Positions 58,566 through 62,011 of a DNA stretch of 62,011 nucleotides are shown piece by piece. Within the stretch, counting starts at the first letter, position 1. Every line of letters starts with the position of its first letter. The stretch spans positions 1 through 62,011 of the forward strand of contig MU626382.1 of the NCBI GenBank assembly GCA_025603075.1. The letters run 5' to 3'. Position numbers and translations under genes: made by a program. Origin of the DNA: Neoconidiobolus thromboides FSU 785. Lineage: Eukaryota; Entomophthoromycota; Entomophthoromycetes; Entomophthorales; Neoconidiobolaceae. Under the pieces are notes generated by a model. It had not been told where the DNA came from. It ran no database searches and saw nothing but the letters and a program-made list of their open reading frames with translations.

Positions 58566-59873
58566 TTATTTCAGTTCCCCCTCTGGAAGTTCAAACTCTT
58601 GTTCAACTTTTGCTATCTTTTCATCGAACTCAACGATAACTTCAGCAATTTGATGAATGATAATGTTATAAGTGATGGTGAATATCTGTAAAACTAACCT
58701 AAAATAAAATAATTCATCAGAAGAGAATGAAAATAATTTAACTAAGTGGTCAAATAATAAAATAAAATTGAAGGAAATCATTAATAGTAAATTACTATTC
58801 GTTAATTTTTTATAATGTCTAAATTCAATGTTATATATTTTCAATTTGTTTTTGAATAGTAAAAATAATACTATACATAATAATATAGCGAAGTTTACTA
58901 TAATTAACACCAAATCGAATATTACTAAACTATTGAACCATGAAGCATTGATATTGATGTAACTTAAAAGATATGATAAAAGAACCAATCTTATAATAAT
59001 AGTAATAAAATAGGTTGAGTAGATTAATATAATTATCAAATTAGTTAGCTTCCTTATTGACATATGATTCAATAATAAAACTGAGTTAATCCAATGATAC
59101 AATGACCAAAATGTAGATAGAGTAGCTAATAATAAAATTGATGAGTTATAAAATGTTATAATTATATAGTCAGCTTCTAATGCGTGAATAAGTAATTCAC
59201 CACCATGTTGTAAAATACCAATAATTAGTAAAGTGATTGATAATTTAGCAAATAATTTATGATGAAACATTATCTTTAATGTTAGTATAATTTGGGATGC
59301 AACTACAATAGTTTTTATTACTTTTAAAATCACATCAACGACTCGATGTGATTCAATAAATTTTGGCTCATTCCAGTCGTTAACTACGTTATTGTATTTT
59401 ATAACTTTCACGTTATCTATTTGATTAGTTGATGGTACTAAGATATAACTATGTAAAGGGTCAGGATGAAAAGAGTGATCATAAAGACCTAGCTGTGGAC
59501 TTCCTAATGGCCTTCTATCTCCATCAATTAGCATAATCAAAATTGAACCAACATTAGGGTAATTTAAATGTGATAACTGTTCCCCAATATGATCGATCTC
59601 TTCACTATGTATCTTGTAACTGTTGCATTTTATAGTGGGTTGATATAAAAGAGAGGTGTAGTTGTATCTTTGTATCAAATTTTGCTTTTGGTCAATTTCT
59701 TTAATGGTACATGTATTATCATCAATCTCTAACTTCACCAAATACTGTTCACTGTTTTGGTATGGTAAATTAGACTGGAATAGATTAAGCGATGGTATTT
59801 TGGATTCACCAAAGAATATGTCTGACTTTATGAGAGGAATAAAATAGCAATAAAAATATAGCAACAAAAGCAT
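58566..59873 (-). CDS. ectodomain-7TM receptor-like protein, paralogue 3
   Basis: The frame opens at an ATG at 59936, but the next ATG at 59873 starts MLLLLYFYCYFIPLIKSD, a proper signal peptide aligned with the siblings; the 21 extra charged residues from the first ATG would spoil it. From there the protein is 435 aa. The ectodomain carries LLYQPTIKCNSYKIHSEE, YPNVGSILIMLIDGD and RRPLGSPQLGLYDH, followed by seven helices with ILQHGG in helix 2 and FDHLVKLFSF in helix 6, and a short acidic tail (FELPEGELK). Very close to the gene at 55405 and in the same orientation 1.8 kb away, so a recent tandem duplicate. Single exon; family not recognised. Confidence 0.83.
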   Translation of the reverse strand: MLLLLYFYCYFIPLIKSDIFFGESKIPSLNLFQSNLPYQNSEQYLVKLEIDDNTCTIKEIDQKQNLIQRYNYTSLLYQPTIKCNSYKIHSEEIDHIGEQLSHLNYPNVGSILIMLIDGDRRPLGSPQLGLYDHSFHPDPLHSYILVPSTNQIDNVKVIKYNNVVNDWNEPKFIESHRVVDVILKVIKTIVVASQIILTLKIMFHHKLFAKLSITLLIIGILQHGGELLIHALEADYIIITFYNSSILLLATLSTFWSLYHWINSVLLLNHMSIRKLTNLIIILIYSTYFITIIIRLVLLSYLLSYININASWFNSLVIFDLVLIIVNFAILLCIVLFLLFKNKLKIYNIEFRHYKKLTNSNLLLMISFNFILLFDHLVKLFSFSSDELFYFRLVLQIFTITYNIIIHQIAEVIVEFDEKIAKVEQEFELPEGELK

Positions 59874-60546
59874 TTTATTAATTAGCAGATTGGATTGTTG
59901 ATCTTTTAAATTTCTTCTCTCTTTATATAATTCCATATTTAATTTGAGGGTATTTTATCTTAAACATAGTTAAGTCCTTATTTCCTAATTTGATTAAATT
60001 TTTTGAATTATTTTTAGAATAACATTATAGAACGAACAGGCTTGGGCCCCAAGTTTGTATCTACAGTTGTTAGGGACTTTATAAATGTTTTTTCTTACTA
60101 TTATTGACTCTCTTATTCCCTTATATTTCTTTTAGTATTATTGAACTATTGATAAATTTTTAACCTAATATATATTCTCAGAGATAAAATGGTCAAAATG
60201 ATAAAACTTCAAAATCAACTAATTCAAACATTTTAATTGGAAAATTAAATTGGCTAATCTTGAGTTATTAGGTAAGCGGAGAATTTAAGTATACCCACCA
60301 ACCAGTTTATTTGTTTTTCAACCTAAATACTTATTATTGGATTGTTTGAGAGCAACATTAAGGTAGTTTCTGAAACAATTTTTATACTTTAAGTGATAAG
60401 AGGTAATAGATAGAAAATGCTATTAAAACAAGATCTGAATAGTATACATTTTTATATTGAACAATTTGTATATTTTTATTTTAATGTTAATAAACTTAAC
60501 ACGGTATTGGAATGACTTTGCAAATAGCGCAAAGTTCAAATTTATC

Positions 60547-60652
60547 ATATAGGGATGTATTTTTGTATTTAAGAATTTCACTGACAATTTTTCCACATAA
60601 ATAGCGCTTAAAAAATGGAAAAATAATGAAACTAAAAAAAACGGCCTCATAT
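60547..60652 (+). mobile_element. foldback MITE copy 29
   Basis: Forward copy ATATAGGGATGT ... ACGGCCTCATAT. Confidence 0.82.
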
Positions 60653-60839
60653 TATTGATATTATGATTTTTTAATACCATTAAATTATTATTTGAAACAA
60701 ATAAAATTCCAAAAAATGCTTTAAATATTTACATAGATTACTAATTTATATTATGGTTTATAATAGTTGAACAATGCTCTTTAATATTAAAACTAATTGA
60801 TTTCTACAGTTTGAAGAATTAAAACTATCAGAAATAAAA

Positions 60840-60947
60840 ACATGAGAGTGTTTTTTTTGACTTCATTATTTTTTCCATTTTTTAAGCGCCATTTAAGCGG
60901 AAAATTTGTTAGTCAAATTCTTAAACACAAAAATACATCCCCACATG
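60840..60947 (-). mobile_element. foldback MITE copy 30, subfamily B
   Basis: Reverse copy ACATGAGAGTGT ... TACATCCCCACATG with the B-type core TTTAAGCGG; both ends flanked by CA/TG. Confidence 0.83.
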
Positions 60948-61742
60948 TTTTATTAAAAGCTAAGTTGAGATCTTAATAGTAAGTAATTCTGTCTCCTTGT
61001 CTATTCGGGTTCTTCTATTCATATCTCTTTGCCTGTCAGTTAATTAGTTAATATTATTTTTACCAATGATAAAATACTCTGGAGTTCTCTCTTTCAAGGT
61101 TTTCTGATAATAATAATAAGTAATAATACTTATATTTATGAGAACTTGTAGCTGACGCTTTTATGCAATTTTCCATTATTAAAAACATATTAAGTTTTAC
61201 TCTCATATCAAAAATACAAAAGCAGGAGTAGTCATCTTATTTAATAAAAAGATCTATACGGACTAACTCATTTCAGCTCTTTGTCCACTTTTTAGGCAGC
61301 TTAGAACGTCCAAAAATCATTAACCAAATCCTTGAATAAAAAACGACCACTAATACTCTAACTACAAAACTAATACTATTATTAAGCCTGTATGGCAGTT
61401 TCTTATTTTTAGTTTATAGATCGTCAGGTTTATATAAAAATAATTCTGAAAATAGAAAACATTAGCTATATCTATCTGTTAACAGATTTAAAGCCATTAC
61501 AAAAGTTAATCACTGATAAAATTTCTCCGAGTTCTTATACTGTTAATACCCTTGAAGTTGGGGAAGCCACGAGAGTGTTACCTTCGCTTATTATTAATCA
61601 TCTCATCTTCTTTTTTTCGTAATAGTAAATTACTCATATATACTTGTTTTCTTTTTTATATTGAAGAGCTATTAGCCATTTGCTAAATTCTTTAATTACA
61701 ATTAATTACATAATCTATTTGGAAAGTTTGGCTGTTTAATAA

Positions 61743-61755
61743 TATAAATAAAAGG
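61743..61755 (+). promoter_or_regulatory. possible TATA box of the F-box gene
   Basis: TATAAATAAAAGG about 30 bp before the ATG. In such AT-rich DNA a chance match is quite possible. Confidence 0.35.
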
Positions 61756-61783
61756 CAAATCTTTACTTTTTCTTATTTTTTAA

Positions 61784-62011
61784 ATGAAATTAACAGAGTT
61801 GCCTACCGAAGTAATAGCTCAAATATTATCTGAGTTACACGACATAAAGGATTTATATAACTGTTTATTGACGTGTAAATTATTAAATAATGTAGCCAAA
61901 GTTGAGGAGATATGGAAAGAAAGGATAAGGCGAGACTACAATTTGTTATCTTATGTATCTGAACAGAGTCCGATATTTCGTAAAAGTAAGTTTAAGCAAC
62001 TTTACAGAGCT
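61784..62011 (+). CDS. F-box protein, 5' part only
   Basis: Starts MKLTELPTEVIAQILSEL and continues through a typical F-box helix pattern (LYNCLLTCKLLNNVAKVEEI then WKERIRRDYNLL) to the window edge, 76 codons with no stop. The LPxExxxxILxxL...C..L...A..E.IWKxR layout is the F-box, which binds Skp1 in SCF ubiquitin ligases. The substrate-recognition part is beyond the window, so target and subclass are unknown. The gene runs off the edge and is partial here. Confidence 0.88.
   Translation, partial: MKLTELPTEVIAQILSELHDIKDLYNCLLTCKLLNNVAKVEEIWKERIRRDYNLLSYVSEQSPIFRKSKFKQLYRA

Larger units (their letters stand above)
59937..61783. other. intergenic stretch with two MITEs
   Basis: MITEs at 60547 and 60840 facing each other. 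A TATAAATAAAAGG box-like sequence at about 61743-61755 lies 30 bp ahead of the F-box ATG. Nothing else recognised. Confidence 0.45.

Noticed and set aside
61277-61350. Possible very old MITE copy (TCCACTTTTTAGGCAGCTTAG, CCTTGAATAAAAAACGACC)
   Set aside because: Order of blocks fits but too many mismatches and no recognisable termini. A similar weak candidate at 21150-21245 was dropped for the same reason.

Overview
This looks like nuclear DNA of an early-diverging, very AT-rich fungus. Protein-coding genes carry short GT-AG introns (mostly 44-69 bp), and the window holds fungal-type THI4, G6PD, a DUF4436 membrane protein, Pst2/WrbA-like flavodoxin proteins, GPI-anchored wall proteins, a C2H2 factor and an F-box protein. 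An Entomophthoromycotina lineage such as Conidiobolus would fit the base composition and intron style, but that placement is inference.

Layout: 1-2.1 kb is intergenic with MITE copies. 2.2-13.2 kb is a metabolic and regulatory block: THI4 (3 exons, +), three WrbA/Pst2-like paralogues (all -), a C2H2 zinc-finger gene (-), and a short, heavily spliced RPB4 homologue (-) reconstructed exon by exon. 13.2-17.2 kb is repeat-rich: two copies of a ~460 bp tRNA-related SINE-like repeat and several MITEs. A tRNA-Gly(GCC) lies at 17.2 kb. 18.1-21.0 kb holds a DUF4436 gene and a seven-helix protein. 22.7-24.0 kb holds two convergent secreted, probably GPI-anchored proteins. 24-28.9 kb is gene-poor. 28.9-31.8 kb and 37.4-39.0 kb hold three kelch-type single-pass membrane proteins; between them sit a third SINE copy and a small secreted cysteine protein. 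39.4-41.0 kb is a four-exon G6PD. 43-48 kb is gene-poor and contains a decayed ABCB half-transporter. 48.7-60 kb holds three paralogues with a signal peptide, an ectodomain and seven membrane helices, plus a second secreted cysteine protein and a dead third copy of that family. The window ends inside an F-box gene.

The most conspicuous non-genic signal is a ~106 bp foldback MITE-like family: 30 copies in 62 kb, both orientations, termini TGGGGATGT...ACATCCCCA usually flanked by TA, none inside an intact gene. One pair forms a nearly perfect 100-bp-arm palindrome at 58.1-58.3 kb. The most interesting coding signals are the ectodomain-7TM receptor-like family and the small secreted family with the GPGPGCF motif, in which live and dead copies can be compared. 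All functional calls rest on motif recognition by eye; no database search was run.
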